Shown: positions 37,454 to 46,279, counted from the first letter of the stretch. The stretch: 64,000 bases of DNA from Deinococcus rubellus (GCF_025244745.1 NZ_CP104213.1:1948001-2012000), one strand, 5' to 3'. Numbers and translations: made by a program. Notes: generated by a model from the letters alone, not told the origin.

Positions 37454-37939
37454 ATGCCCCGGCGTGACTTGCTGGTGACGGCGGCCATCCTGCGTGACGC
37501 GCACGGGCGGGTGCTGCTGGTGGGCAACGACTGGCAGGGACAGGGCCGGGTGCGCTACACCCTGCCGGGCGGCATGGTCGAACCCGGCGAGACGGCCCCC
37601 GAAGCGGTCTACCGCGAAATCTATGAGGAGACCGGCCTCAAACTGACCAGCATCCGGCACATGGCCTACACCGTGCATATCGAGGACGCCCGGCGCAGCG
37701 AGCGGGCCATCGCCATCGTGTTCGACGCCACCTGGGAGGGGCTGCTCAACCCCGACGACCCCGACGGCCTGATCGTGGAAGCCCGCTTTTACACGCCCGA
37801 GGAAGCGCTCGCCAAGCTCGACAGCCCGCCGATGCGCGAGCCGCTGACTGATTACCTCAATACTGGCCAGCCGGGGCGCTTCTACGCTTTTCAAGGGTGG
37901 GACGGGCGCGGCGGGCTGAGGATTCCAGCCTTGAAGTAA
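37454..37939 (+). CDS. Nudix hydrolase
   Basis: A 161-aa pyrophosphohydrolase with a complete Nudix box, GGMVEPGETAPEAVYREIYEETGL-type, in residues about 38-61 (REIYEE metal-binding glutamates). A substrate such as an oxidised nucleotide or nucleotide-sugar cannot be inferred. AGGTGA lies just before the ATG. Deinococcus genomes are known to carry many Nudix genes. It follows prfA by 47 bp. Confidence 0.9.
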   Translation: MPRRDLLVTAAILRDAHGRVLLVGNDWQGQGRVRYTLPGGMVEPGETAPEAVYREIYEETGLKLTSIRHMAYTVHIEDARRSERAIAIVFDATWEGLLNPDDPDGLIVEARFYTPEEALAKLDSPPMREPLTDYLNTGQPGRFYAFQGWDGRGGLRIPALK

Positions 37940-38008
37940 AGTTGAGCAGGCCTTGAGATGGCGGGATTTCTTCCTCCCTAACTGAGCGGAGCCTGGCAGC
38001 GTGGGCCC

Positions 38009-38507
38009 ATGAACCCTGTGCACTCGCTGCGGGCCAGTCCACTGTTCACCGACCCCCGCACAGCTCCGCTGTGGCGGCTGCGGCTGGGCTACAACTGGCT
38101 CACGTCCAGTATCGAGAAATTCGGTGATTCGGCCTGGGTGGGCGCAAACGCGGGGAAGGCCATCCGCACCTTCTTCAGCAAGGCCATTGCCAGCGCTCAG
38201 GGACCAGATACCACCGTGACCGGCTGGTGCCCAGCCCAGCGCGGGCCTGCTCACCTACCTGATTCCGGTGGCCGAGGTGACGGTGGGCACGCTCCTGATT
38301 CTTGGCCTGCTCACTGGGCTGGCCGCGCTCATCGGGGCGCTGCTCAACCTGAACTTTCTGCTGTCCGGGTCGCTGGGTCTCAATCCGCTGATGCTGACGC
38401 TCAGCCTCCTGATTTTTGCAGCGGCTGCGGTGGCCGGATGGTGGGGACTGGACGGCTGGCTGTGGGTGCGCCGGGTCAGGCTTCCAGCGCCGGAACACGC
38501 TTCCTGA
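38009..38507 (+). pseudogene. DoxX-family membrane protein, frameshifted
   Basis: The first frame (38009 to about 38240) encodes LWRLRLGYNWLTSSIEKFGD...GPDTTVTGW, the N-terminal part of DoxX/TQO-type quinone-linked membrane proteins. The C-terminal part (GLLTYLIPVAEVTVGTLLILGL, then LNLNFLLSGSLGLNPLMLTLSL) continues in another frame to 38507. Intact relatives have about 12-15 residues between these blocks that are missing here, so a small deletion near 38235-38250 caused the shift. Not expected to make a functional protein unless the base call is wrong. Confidence 0.75.
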
Positions 38508-38522
38508 ACACCACTCCGGCGC

Positions 38523-38528
38523 TACCTT
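38523..38528 (+). promoter_or_regulatory. -10 box of bshB1 (leaderless)
   Basis: TACCTT ends 7 nt before the bshB1 ATG. Confidence 0.4.
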
Positions 38529-38535
38529 GGGTGGC

Positions 38536-39243
38536 ATGTACACGACCTACGGCATACCCAAACCTCTTACCTGGCTGGTGCTGGCCCCCCACCCCGACGA
38601 CGCCGAGATCGGCGCGGGCGGCACGCTGGCGAGGCTCGCGCGCGGCGGGCATCCGGTGGGCATTCTGGAACTCACGCGCGGCGAGGGCGGCACCCAGGGC
38701 GACCCCGAAATCCGTGAGGCCGAGTGCGTGGAAGCCGCCCGATTGCTGGGGCTGGCCTGGCGTGGTCAGCTCGGCTTGCCCGACGGCGGTCTGATGGAGA
38801 CGCCCGAACAGGCCCGCGCCCTGGCGATTGCCCTGCGACTGGTGCGTCCGCGTGTGCTGGCGGTGCCGCATCACCGTGACCGCCATCCCGACCACTTCGG
38901 GGCCTACCACCTCGCCAAGCGGGCGGTGCATCTGGCCGCGCTGGCCCGCGCCGACGTGCCGGGCACCCCCTGGCGCATCTCGCGGCTGCTGATGTACCAG
39001 GGCAACGCCGATATCGCCGCCAACATCCTGGTGGACGTGGAGGCCGAGCTGCCCACCTGGGAAGCAGCCGTGAGGGCACACGTCAGTCAGTTCACCGGGG
39101 CCGCCATCAGCGAGACGGTCACGCCGGAGATTGTGGAGCGGCGTAAGGCCCGGATGATGTACTGGGGCACCCTGGGCCGGGCGCGCTACTGTGAGGCCTT
39201 CGAGAGCGAGGACCCACTGGTGCTCGACCCGGCGGGGCTGTAA
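38536..39243 (+). CDS. bshB1: Bacillithiol biosynthesis deacetylase BshB1
   Basis: Zn-dependent PIG-L-family deacetylase (235 aa) that removes acetyl from GlcNAc-malate in bacillithiol synthesis. Metal-site motif APHPDDAEIGAGG (residues about 18-30), the BshB1-type LTRGEGGTQGDPEIRE and LGLPDGGL, the HHRDRHPDH histidines, and the C-terminal SQF...ERR block. The start follows TACCTT by 7 nt. Bacillithiol is known as the main low-molecular-weight thiol in Deinococcus. bshA and bshC are not in the window. Confidence 0.93.
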   Translation: MYTTYGIPKPLTWLVLAPHPDDAEIGAGGTLARLARGGHPVGILELTRGEGGTQGDPEIREAECVEAARLLGLAWRGQLGLPDGGLMETPEQARALAIALRLVRPRVLAVPHHRDRHPDHFGAYHLAKRAVHLAALARADVPGTPWRISRLLMYQGNADIAANILVDVEAELPTWEAAVRAHVSQFTGAAISETVTPEIVERRKARMMYWGTLGRARYCEAFESEDPLVLDPAGL

Positions 39244-39261
39244 AGCAGCTGCCAGATCAGT

Positions 39262-40935
39262 TCAGTCGACCACCTCGAAGCCCAGCTTTCCCGCCTGCTC
39301 TACGAAGAAATTGATGTTCTCGGTGAGCGTCTGTGGCCCCAGACTCTTGCGCCCGTGTTCGCCGGTGGCCGTGATGATCAGGGTTTCAGCCAGGCAAGCG
39401 GGCACCGCTCCCTCGCCGAAATGCAGGTCCACGCTGGTGGTCATGCCGCCGGGCGGGCGCACCACGCCGCCGGGAATGACCCGCACCCCCGGCAGGAGCG
39501 CCACCGACTCGGCCACGTCGGCGGGGCGGCCCTCGTCGAAAATCCAGGTGCCCGGCTTGACGTGTTCGGGGAAGATGACCGGGTTGGGGTCGCTGGTGGC
39601 GGTGAAGATCAAATCAGCTTCCCGAAGGGCGGCATAGTCGGTGGTCGTGACGATCTCGGCGGTCTTGTTGGCCCGGCGCAGGGTCGCCGCACTGCGCTCC
39701 AGACGCTCAAGGTCGCGGCCCACCATGATGAGCTTGCCGACCTGCGGCGCGATGGTGCGCGCGATACCGAAGGCCACCACGCCATTTGCACCCACCACCG
39801 CCGCCGTCGCCCCCGAGAGGTCGCGGCCCTCCGAGGCGAAGTGCTTGAGGATGCCGGGAATGGCCGCCTTGATGGTGCCGGAAGTGTAGGCCCCGCCGTT
39901 GGTGACGGTGATGCCCGGCACGGCTTCCTGCACGTCCAGGCCCTTGTTGCCCACCACGCTCCAGAAGGCCCCCAGCCCGAACACCTCCGCGCCGAGTTCC
40001 TGGGCCAGCCGCGCGCCCTCGATGGCCCGCCGGGTCGCCAGCTCAGGGTCGTCACGGAACACCTCGGGCAGCAGCGGGCTGCTGAGCAGGTAAGCCCGGA
40101 TGCGCTTGCCGTCGTTGGTCTTGATGCCGTGGAGTTCACCCACCTTCATGGGCCGCAGGCTGCTGGCGACGTTGCGGACAGTGGCCTCGCTCAGCACGCC
40201 GCGCTCGACCAGCGGGCGCATCCAGGCGAAGCGGCGGGTCTGCCAGAAGTCCTCCAGGGTCAGCGGGTGGATCATGAAGGCGGCCAGCACCTCGTCGTCG
40301 CGCTTGCCCACCATCGGCACATCGTCGCCCAGGCGCGGCTCGGTACCGTCGAGGATGCGGCCCAGGTTCTCTTTGAAGCGCCACAGCGCCGAGAGCAGCA
40401 GCGCCAGCGCCCCCAGCTTGGCCTGAATCTCCAGCGGCGAAAGGCCGATCAGGACAGCGAATACGACCAGGCCTGCCACCGTCGCCAGGCTGACGTAGCC
40501 GCCGAAGCCCAGCACGGCGGCGTAGACGATCAGCGGCGGTACGGTCAGCCACAGGCTGAGTTGCCCCGCCACGCTGAGCGCCGCGAACACGCCCAGCAGC
40601 ACCAGGTTGCCCCGGCCACGTGGCGGCATCTGCCCGAAGAGTTGGCGGGGCGGGTTAAGGTGGCCCAGGTAGGCCGCCAACCCCGCCAGCACGCACAGCT
40701 CCGGCTGGCCCAGCGAGGAGGCGATCAGCACCGCCACGAAGCCCTTGGCCGCGTCCAGCCCTGCACTGCCCAGCGCCGCGCCCAGCCCAACCCGCCGCAC
40801 CACATTTTCCACGCCCAGGTTGTAGGCGTTGTGCAGGCGCGACTCGAAGCCGCGCCGAGAAAGCAGCCAGTGACCCAGCGGCAAGCTGCCGATCAGGTAG
40901 GCGAGGGCCAGCAGCAGGAACGATAGAAACAGCAT
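39262..40935 (-). CDS. PlsY-like membrane domain fused to acyl-ACP reductase-like domain
   Basis: A 557-aa fusion. Residues 1-203 resemble PlsY glycerol-3-phosphate acyltransferase (several helices; GSLPLGHW, NLGVENVVRRVG, GHLNP, ENLGRILDGTE), but the SGNxGxTN and GGKG motifs are altered (AYNLGVEN, PRGRGN). Residues about 215-557 resemble long-chain acyl-ACP reductase (AAR): a TLE/NAD-binding core VVGANGVVAFGIARTI near 381, EGARLAQELGAEVFGLGAF, the GGVVRPPG loop and the segment VPACLAETLII, where C514 aligns with the acyl-carrying cysteine of cyanobacterial AAR. It may reduce membrane-delivered acyl groups to aldehydes. Start 40935 lies 6 nt after TAGAAT. The domain names are by similarity; activity is inferred. 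Confidence 0.75.
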   Translation of the reverse strand: MLFLSFLLLALAYLIGSLPLGHWLLSRRGFESRLHNAYNLGVENVVRRVGLGAALGSAGLDAAKGFVAVLIASSLGQPELCVLAGLAAYLGHLNPPRQLFGQMPPRGRGNLVLLGVFAALSVAGQLSLWLTVPPLIVYAAVLGFGGYVSLATVAGLVVFAVLIGLSPLEIQAKLGALALLLSALWRFKENLGRILDGTEPRLGDDVPMVGKRDDEVLAAFMIHPLTLEDFWQTRRFAWMRPLVERGVLSEATVRNVASSLRPMKVGELHGIKTNDGKRIRAYLLSSPLLPEVFRDDPELATRRAIEGARLAQELGAEVFGLGAFWSVVGNKGLDVQEAVPGITVTNGGAYTSGTIKAAIPGILKHFASEGRDLSGATAAVVGANGVVAFGIARTIAPQVGKLIMVGRDLERLERSAATLRRANKTAEIVTTTDYAALREADLIFTATSDPNPVIFPEHVKPGTWIFDEGRPADVAESVALLPGVRVIPGGVVRPPGGMTTSVDLHFGEGAVPACLAETLIITATGEHGRKSLGPQTLTENINFFVEQAGKLGFEVVD

Positions 40936-40941
40936 GCGGGC

Positions 40942-40947
40942 ATTCTA
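40942..40947 (-). promoter_or_regulatory. -10 box of PlsY-like fusion gene (leaderless)
   Basis: TAGAAT on the minus strand ends 6 nt before the ATG. Confidence 0.5.
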
Positions 40948-41004
40948 GGCGAGGCGGGGCGGCAGTATTGGGGCGCTCAGCCCCGGTCAATCCACCCTAG
41001 TCAA

Positions 41005-42993
41005 TCAGCCCTGGCCGAGCTGCTCCTGCATCTGGTCGCTCACCTTCTCACCGGACGGCAGCAAAACCCCATCCAACCAGTCCAGGTACTCATTCAGCCG
41101 GGCGGCCCGGCGGTCCGGGCGTCCAGCGCGGCTGAGTTCGTGGTCCTCGTCGGGGAAGCGCACGAAGCGCACCGGGGTGCCGTGCAGTTTGAGGGCCACG
41201 AACCACTGCTCGGCCTGCTCGATGGGGCAGCGGTGGTCGAGGACGCTGTGCACGATCAGGGTCGGCGTCTTGACGTTCTCCACGTACCTCAGTGGACTCA
41301 TGGCCCACAATTTGTCCAGGTCGGCGCTGCGGTGGAAGTTGCCGCCGAGTTCGTCGTCCCAGAAACGCATGCCGATGTCGGAGGTGCCGCCGAACGAGAT
41401 CAGGTTACAGATGCTTCGGTCGGTGACGGCCACCTGAAAGCGGTTCGTGTGCGAGGTGAGCCAGTTGGTCATGTAGCCGCCGTAGCTGCCGCCCATCACT
41501 CCGATGCGGTTGCGGTCGAGCGGCAGGCGGTCCAGGCAAATGTCGAAGAAGTTGAGCAGGTCCTCGACGTCCACGCTGCCCCAGCGCCCGAAGATGTCGG
41601 ACGACCAGGCCTGACCGTAGCCCACCGAGCCGCGCGGGTTGCTGTAACAGACGGCGTAGCCCCGTGCCGCGAGGAGCTGGAACTCGTGCATGAAACCGTG
41701 CCCATAGGTGGCGTGCGGGCCGCCGTGAATGCTCAGCAGGGCGGGCGGCGAGGGCTCCGAACTGGCGGGCCGCAGCACCCAGCCCTCGCCCTCGCCGAGT
41801 TCGTTCTGGAAGGTAAGGCGCTCCGGCGGGCTGAGGACGAAGTCGGGCGCGGGGCACTCGCTCACCTGAACGCCGTTGAGCATCACCTGCGGTACCTTGG
41901 CGGCACTCTCGGACAGCCAGGCGGCCCCCTGGGCATTCGCGCCGAAGGCGGCCACCACGCGGGCCGGGTCGAAGGTGTGCGGCTCTACCGTCCCGTCAAG
42001 GTCGGCCACGAACACCCCGCTCGCGCCGCCCACCGTCGCCAGGAAGGCCAGCCGGGTGCTGCTGAGCCAGCAGGGCCGGTTCGGAAAGGCTCCCACATGT
42101 AGATCGCCCGACACGCTGCTTCCCGCCGGGAAGTCGTGGGTATCCAGGCGATGAACCTCTGCCCCCTTGCCGAACAGATACAGGTGCGGATCGGTGTCGT
42201 TGCGCTCGGTGTGTCTGCGGGACTGGGCGGCGAAGCGCACCCCGTCCGGGTGCGGGGCGAGCTGCGAGATCGGCGCGGCCCAATCGGTGAGCTGGCTCGC
42301 TGAGCCGCCCAGCCGCAGGTCATAGGCCTCCTGCTGCCACAGCGCGCCCGCCACCTCGTCAAGGCTACTGACATACAGCACGCCGCGCGAGTCGGGCCAC
42401 CAGGCAAACTCGGTGATCGGCTGCGGCGGCCTCAGCCAGGGCGTGATCTCGCCGCTGGCCACGTCGCAGCGCCACAGCACGGTGGGCACGTCCGGCAGAA
42501 AATCGGCCCCGTTGGCGCGGTACTTCAGCCGGGTCACGACGCGGGCGGCTCCACGCTCAGAACCGGGGTCAGCCTCGCCCTCGGGAGCCAGAAATGCCAG
42601 GAAGCACCCGTCGGGACTCCACTGCGCCGCCGAAACGCCCTGCGGGAACTGCGCCGCCGTGCTCAGGGCACGGGCCTCGCCGCCGTTCACGGGGATGTGG
42701 TAAAGCTGCGGCTTCCCGGCCCGGTCCGAGACAAAAGCCAGCGACTGGCCGTCCGGTGACCAGCGCGGTGCAGTGTCACGGCCCGTTCCGGCAGTCAGCA
42801 GACGCGGCCCGGTCGCGTCCGCCAGCACGATCTGGCTGCGGTAACGGGGCTTGGGCCAGGCAGCGTCCACCTTCGCCAAGTTGTCCTCCTCCACCCGGCC
42901 CAACACGTAGGCCACCGACTGCCCGTCCGGCGAGAGCTGCGGATCGGAGGGAAACTCAAGGCCGAAAAGACTGTCGGGTGAGGCAGGATTCAT
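41005..42993 (-). CDS. S9-family serine peptidase (prolyl oligopeptidase type)
   Basis: A 662-aa cytosolic peptidase with an N-terminal beta-propeller (residues about 1-380; WSPDGQSLAFVSDRAGKPQLY repeats) and a C-terminal alpha/beta-hydrolase. The catalytic triad is Ser in GGSYGGYMTNWL, Asp in HSVLDHRCPIEQAEQ and His in FPDEDHELSR. It is closest in style to acylaminoacyl-peptidases and dipeptidyl-peptidase-like enzymes cleaving short peptides. No signal peptide. The start follows TATAAC by 7 nt (leaderless). Confidence 0.92.
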   Translation of the reverse strand: MNPASPDSLFGLEFPSDPQLSPDGQSVAYVLGRVEEDNLAKVDAAWPKPRYRSQIVLADATGPRLLTAGTGRDTAPRWSPDGQSLAFVSDRAGKPQLYHIPVNGGEARALSTAAQFPQGVSAAQWSPDGCFLAFLAPEGEADPGSERGAARVVTRLKYRANGADFLPDVPTVLWRCDVASGEITPWLRPPQPITEFAWWPDSRGVLYVSSLDEVAGALWQQEAYDLRLGGSASQLTDWAAPISQLAPHPDGVRFAAQSRRHTERNDTDPHLYLFGKGAEVHRLDTHDFPAGSSVSGDLHVGAFPNRPCWLSSTRLAFLATVGGASGVFVADLDGTVEPHTFDPARVVAAFGANAQGAAWLSESAAKVPQVMLNGVQVSECPAPDFVLSPPERLTFQNELGEGEGWVLRPASSEPSPPALLSIHGGPHATYGHGFMHEFQLLAARGYAVCYSNPRGSVGYGQAWSSDIFGRWGSVDVEDLLNFFDICLDRLPLDRNRIGVMGGSYGGYMTNWLTSHTNRFQVAVTDRSICNLISFGGTSDIGMRFWDDELGGNFHRSADLDKLWAMSPLRYVENVKTPTLIVHSVLDHRCPIEQAEQWFVALKLHGTPVRFVRFPDEDHELSRAGRPDRRAARLNEYLDWLDGVLLPSGEKVSDQMQEQLGQG

Positions 42994-43000
42994 ACCCAGG

Positions 43001-43006
43001 GTTATA
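43001..43006 (-). promoter_or_regulatory. -10 box of S9 peptidase gene (leaderless)
   Basis: TATAAC on the minus strand ends 7 nt before the ATG. Confidence 0.5.
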
Positions 43007-43201
43007 CCGCCTGAAGCTGTCGCTCAGACCTGAATACACCGACCCCCACCTTTCATCTGGACTTGAGGGTTTGTACCCGGCGCGGCGCAGGACCGGTGTG
43101 GTCGAAGATGCAGGGCCAGCGCAAAGTCAGGAGATTGAGCAGGGAGGGTCGAGTGCAGCTTTGAAGCGTTTGGTCTGAAGATTGCCGGTTTCAGCACCGG
43201 G

Positions 43202-43702
43202 TCAGCGCAAAAGAACCAGGGCAAAGTGGCACAAAGACACCCAGTTTTGGCGAGCGGCCACAGCTTTTTTGATTTTGGAGGCGTCGTCATGGAAGACGAG
43301 GTCCAGACGCCAATGCCGTCCAGTCTCTATGCCCCAATGCAAGTGATTTTATTAGCTTTCTCCGGGACACCCGCCAGCGTTGTGCTGCACGCTGTACACT
43401 CCCACGGTATAGAGCGCCAGCAAGGGCAATGGTGCAGGCCAGTCGAGGAAGATCCGTTGCCAGGCGGCAGGACTCAGAATCACAAAAATCCGTTCGAAGG
43501 TGTCCTGGCTGGGAATGCCGTGCTTGGGCGGAAAAGCCCTTCGGAGCCACCCGAGCCGGTTAATCCCAAAGGTGTGCATCAGCAAGTACGTCTTCGTCCC
43601 ACAGATAATGACCAGCACGCTGATCACGGTGATGTCCGCCAGCCGATGTCGGACCCCGCGTGGACCGTGTGGGTCGTCCAACTGCTCGAGAGGCTCCATC
43701 AT
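43202..43702 (-). pseudogene. ISAs1-family transposase remnant
   Basis: The N-terminal part reads LEQLDDPHGPRGVRHRLADI, the ICGTKTYLLMHTFG and HGIPSQDTFERIF blocks of ISAs1/H-repeat transposases. The C-terminal end HWGIETGRHWRLDLVFHDDASKIKK...LLR lies in the same frame, but two stop codons at about 43349-43354 separate them and the middle (about 200 residues, including most catalytic residues) is deleted. No terminal repeats were identified. An old, dead element. Confidence 0.8.
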
Positions 43703-43800
43703 GGCAGGCAGGTCCAGGTCAATCCCGTGAGGTGGGCACGTCCACGTAGCTGACCGATTCGACTTTGCGGTTTCCCTGGCACGCGGGCGATTTTGGACGC

Positions 43801-43806
43801 TAGAGT
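43801..43806 (+). promoter_or_regulatory. -10 box of parvulin gene (leaderless)
   Basis: TAGAGT ends 6 nt before the GTG start. Confidence 0.5.
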
Positions 43807-43812
43807 AGAGGG

Positions 43813-44988
43813 GTGAAACTCCACCTCCTGACGGCCCTGTTGGCCCTGACTTCGCTGGCGGCGGCCCAGACCGCTGCCCCCGCCACCACCGACCCCGTGC
43901 CCGCCCAGACGACTCCAGTCCAGACGGCCCCTGCTCCGGCAGACCCCGCTGCGCCAGCGAGTGACACGGCGGCCCCGGCCAGTGACACGGCGGCCCCGGC
44001 CAGTGATAAGTCCATGCCGGAAGCCGACCCCACCACTGTCATCGCCTCGGTGGGCGGCACCAACTACACCCTGGCCGAGTTCGATCGGTCCTTCCGGATG
44101 GCGGTGGCCCGCAGCGCCAACGCCCAGGGCATGCCCTACAGCAACGACATGGAAGCGGGATTCGCCCAGTACCGCCCGCAGTTCCTGAATACCTTCGCGC
44201 GCCAGCAGGCCGTGTTGCAGCTGGCCGAGAAGGGCCAGTACACCAGTGACGACGCCGCCATCGACACCCAGCTCAAGGCGGACCGGGGCCAGTTCCAGAG
44301 CGACGAGGAATTTATCGCCGCGCTTCAGGGCAGCGGCTTTGCCGACGAGGCCGACTACCGCCTGTCGCTGCAAGAGCAGCAGATCACCAGCGCCTACCTC
44401 AAGGCCCTGTCCACCCGCTTCAAATTCAGTGACGCCGTCGTGGCCGGGTTCTACAGCCTCAACAAGGCCAGCTTCACCCGTCAGGCCCAGGCCTGCGTCA
44501 AGCACATCCTGGTGCCCACCGAGGCCGAGGCCACCCAGATCGTCAAGGACCTGGCAGCGGGCGGCGATTTCGCGGCGATTGCCAAGGCGAAGTCCAAGGA
44601 CCCCGGCAGCGCCGAGAAGGGCGGCGATCTCGGCTGCCTCGCGCCCGGCGACACCGTGCCGGAGTTCGACAAGGCCAGCTTCGAGGGACCGCTGAATCAG
44701 GTCCAGACGGTCAAGTCCCAGTTCGGCTACCACGTGCTGGTCGTGACCAAGCGCACCGACGCGGGCCTCGCCCCACTGAGCGAGGTGGCCCCCCAGATCC
44801 GCGACCAGCTCGCCGCCGAGGCTGCCCAGAAGTATGTAGACGCCCAGATCAAGCGCCTGAACCTGACGGTCTACGCAGATCGCCTGCCCGCCGCGCCTGC
44901 CCCGGCCCCGCAGGACAACAGCACGCCTGCCCCTGCCGATGGTGCCCCGACGGACGCGGCACCCACCGACGCGCCCCCCGCTCCCTGA
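43813..44988 (+). CDS. Exported parvulin-type peptidyl-prolyl isomerase
   Basis: A 391-aa SurA/PpiC-like foldase for proteins crossing the inner membrane. Signal peptide at residues 1-19 (LLTALLALTSLAAAQ), a Pro/Ala-rich linker with a SDTAAPA repeat, a SurA_N-like helical domain (about 75-215) and a parvulin domain (about 222-325; VKHILVPTEAEA, KGGDLGCLAPGDTVPEFDKA, SQFGYHVLVV). A second Pro/Ala tail follows. GTG 43813 is chosen from the signal peptide and TAGAGT 6 nt upstream. A terminator follows at 45007. Confidence 0.9.
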   Translation: MKLHLLTALLALTSLAAAQTAAPATTDPVPAQTTPVQTAPAPADPAAPASDTAAPASDTAAPASDKSMPEADPTTVIASVGGTNYTLAEFDRSFRMAVARSANAQGMPYSNDMEAGFAQYRPQFLNTFARQQAVLQLAEKGQYTSDDAAIDTQLKADRGQFQSDEEFIAALQGSGFADEADYRLSLQEQQITSAYLKALSTRFKFSDAVVAGFYSLNKASFTRQAQACVKHILVPTEAEATQIVKDLAAGGDFAAIAKAKSKDPGSAEKGGDLGCLAPGDTVPEFDKASFEGPLNQVQTVKSQFGYHVLVVTKRTDAGLAPLSEVAPQIRDQLAAEAAQKYVDAQIKRLNLTVYADRLPAAPAPAPQDNSTPAPADGAPTDAAPTDAPPAP

Positions 44989-45006
44989 GTCGCACCCGAC
45001 CCGCGC

Positions 45007-45037
45007 CGCCCACCTCCAGTCAGGTGGGCGGTTTTTT
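45007..45037 (+). terminator. Rho-independent terminator after parvulin gene
   Basis: CGCCCACCT (45007-45015) pairs with AGGTGGGCG (45022-45030) over a 6-nt loop, followed by GTTTTTT. It also covers the end of the opposing HAD remnant. Confidence 0.85.
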
Positions 45038-45570
45038 GTATGGCTCCGGATCGGTAGCCGGAGACACCAGCCGCAGCACATCGGCCAGACCGCGCAGAAC
45101 GAAGTCGGGGCGCACATCCGGCGGCAGTGGACGGCCAGTAGGCAGGTAAGCCGCCCGCATCCCTGCCGCCTGCGGCCCAGCGATATCGTTGGCGGGTGAG
45201 TCGCCAACAAACAGCGTCGCCGGAGCCGAGACGTCCAGCCGCTCCAGCGCCAGATCGTAAATGCGCGGATCGGGCTTGGCGATTCCGGCGGCCTCGCTGA
45301 TGATCAAGTCGTCGATCAGCGGCAGCAGGCCGAGGCGCTCTGTCACCGCAGACTGCATCTCAATGCGGCCATTGGTCAGCACCGAGAGCCGGAGACCGCG
45401 CCGCCGCCGCTCAGCCAACACTTCGTGGGCATCGGCCATCAATTTGACGGCGGGCAGTTTATGACGCCTGAAATCGGCGAACAGGGCATCAGACGTGTGC
45501 GGGAGCCGGTACTCGGCCACCAGTGCCGCGAAGACGTCCTCTCTTACGCCGGTCGCCGAAATCGTCCAGC
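45020..45570 (-). pseudogene. HAD-family phosphatase lacking its N-terminus
   Basis: The open frame carries HAD motifs II (LSVLTNG), III (the K in GIAKPDPRIYDLAL) and IV (VGDSPANDIAGP), and the cap helix VFAALVAEYRLPHTSDALF. The first 50-60 residues with the nucleophile DxD motif are absent: upstream the frame reads unrelated sequence up to the SDR stop at 45582. Loss of the catalytic Asp means no phosphatase activity. A 5' deletion at the SDR junction is the likely cause. An internal ATG at 45520 could still start a fragment. Confidence 0.7.
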
Positions 45571-45581
45571 TTTGAATCCCA

Positions 45582-46274
45582 TCAGACGCCGGAGCGCAAA
45601 GTCAAGTCGAGAATCTGCGCGTCGCGGGGCGTGTCGAGCACGAAGCGCACCGCCCCGGCCAGGGTTGAGGGTTGAATATACTTGCCAGGCTCGAAATCCG
45701 CTCCCTCCTGCCCCCGGACTTTCTCCTGCATGGCCGTGGCGGTGCGGCCCGGATACACACTGGTGACGCGCACGCCCGATGCGCCCTCCTCAGCCCGCAG
45801 AGCGTCAGCCAGCGCGCGCAGGGCGAACTTGCTGGCGGCGTAGCTGCTCCACCCGGCACTGGCCGACAGGCCCGCCCCGGAGTTGATAAACACCACGCAT
45901 CCGCGACTTTGCCTCAGCCCTGGCAGCAGCAAGCGGGTCAGTTCGGCGGGGGCCACCACGTTGACGGCGAGCGTCTGCGTCCAGACCTCGTGGGACTGCT
46001 CAGCCACCGGACCGAGTTCGACGGTTCCGGCATTGTGAATCAGATTGGTCAGTGGCCGTAAGCCTTCAAGTGCGGCTGCGAAGGTCTCGGGGCGGGTCAG
46101 ATCGAGAACCAGTGGGCAGGCATCGGGCAACCCGTCACAGAGGATGTCCAGCCTGGCTCTGTCGCGGCCCTGCAAGATCAGGCGGTGGTCACGGCAGGCT
46201 TCAGCCAGCGCCTTGCCGATACCACCAGTGGCTCCGGTGATCAGGGTGAAGGGCGGATCAATCTCAGAAGTCAT
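45582..46274 (-). CDS. SDR-family oxidoreductase
   Basis: A classical short-chain dehydrogenase (230 aa) with the cofactor motif TGATGGIG, NAG in LIHNAGTVELG, catalytic Ser in INSGAGLSA and YxxxK in YAASKFAL. Short for the family but complete. ATG 46274 lies 5 nt after TACACT (leaderless), which rejects the longer open frame. Substrate unknown. It is directly followed by the truncated HAD gene. Confidence 0.88.
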   Translation of the reverse strand: MTSEIDPPFTLITGATGGIGKALAEACRDHRLILQGRDRARLDILCDGLPDACPLVLDLTRPETFAAALEGLRPLTNLIHNAGTVELGPVAEQSHEVWTQTLAVNVVAPAELTRLLLPGLRQSRGCVVFINSGAGLSASAGWSSYAASKFALRALADALRAEEGASGVRVTSVYPGRTATAMQEKVRGQEGADFEPGKYIQPSTLAGAVRFVLDTPRDAQILDLTLRSGV

Positions 46275-46279
46275 GGGGC

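Noticed and set aside
38009..38507. Programmed frameshift in the DoxX-like gene
   Set aside because: Residues expected between the two blocks are missing and no slippery sequence is present, so a deletion fits better.
39355..40926. Long plus-strand frame opposite the PlsY-like fusion
   Set aside because: Low-complexity shadow; the fusion's domains are clear on the minus strand.
43699..45210. Long minus-strand frame opposite the parvulin gene
   Set aside because: Gly/Arg/Val-rich shadow; the signal peptide, parvulin domain and terminator support the plus strand.
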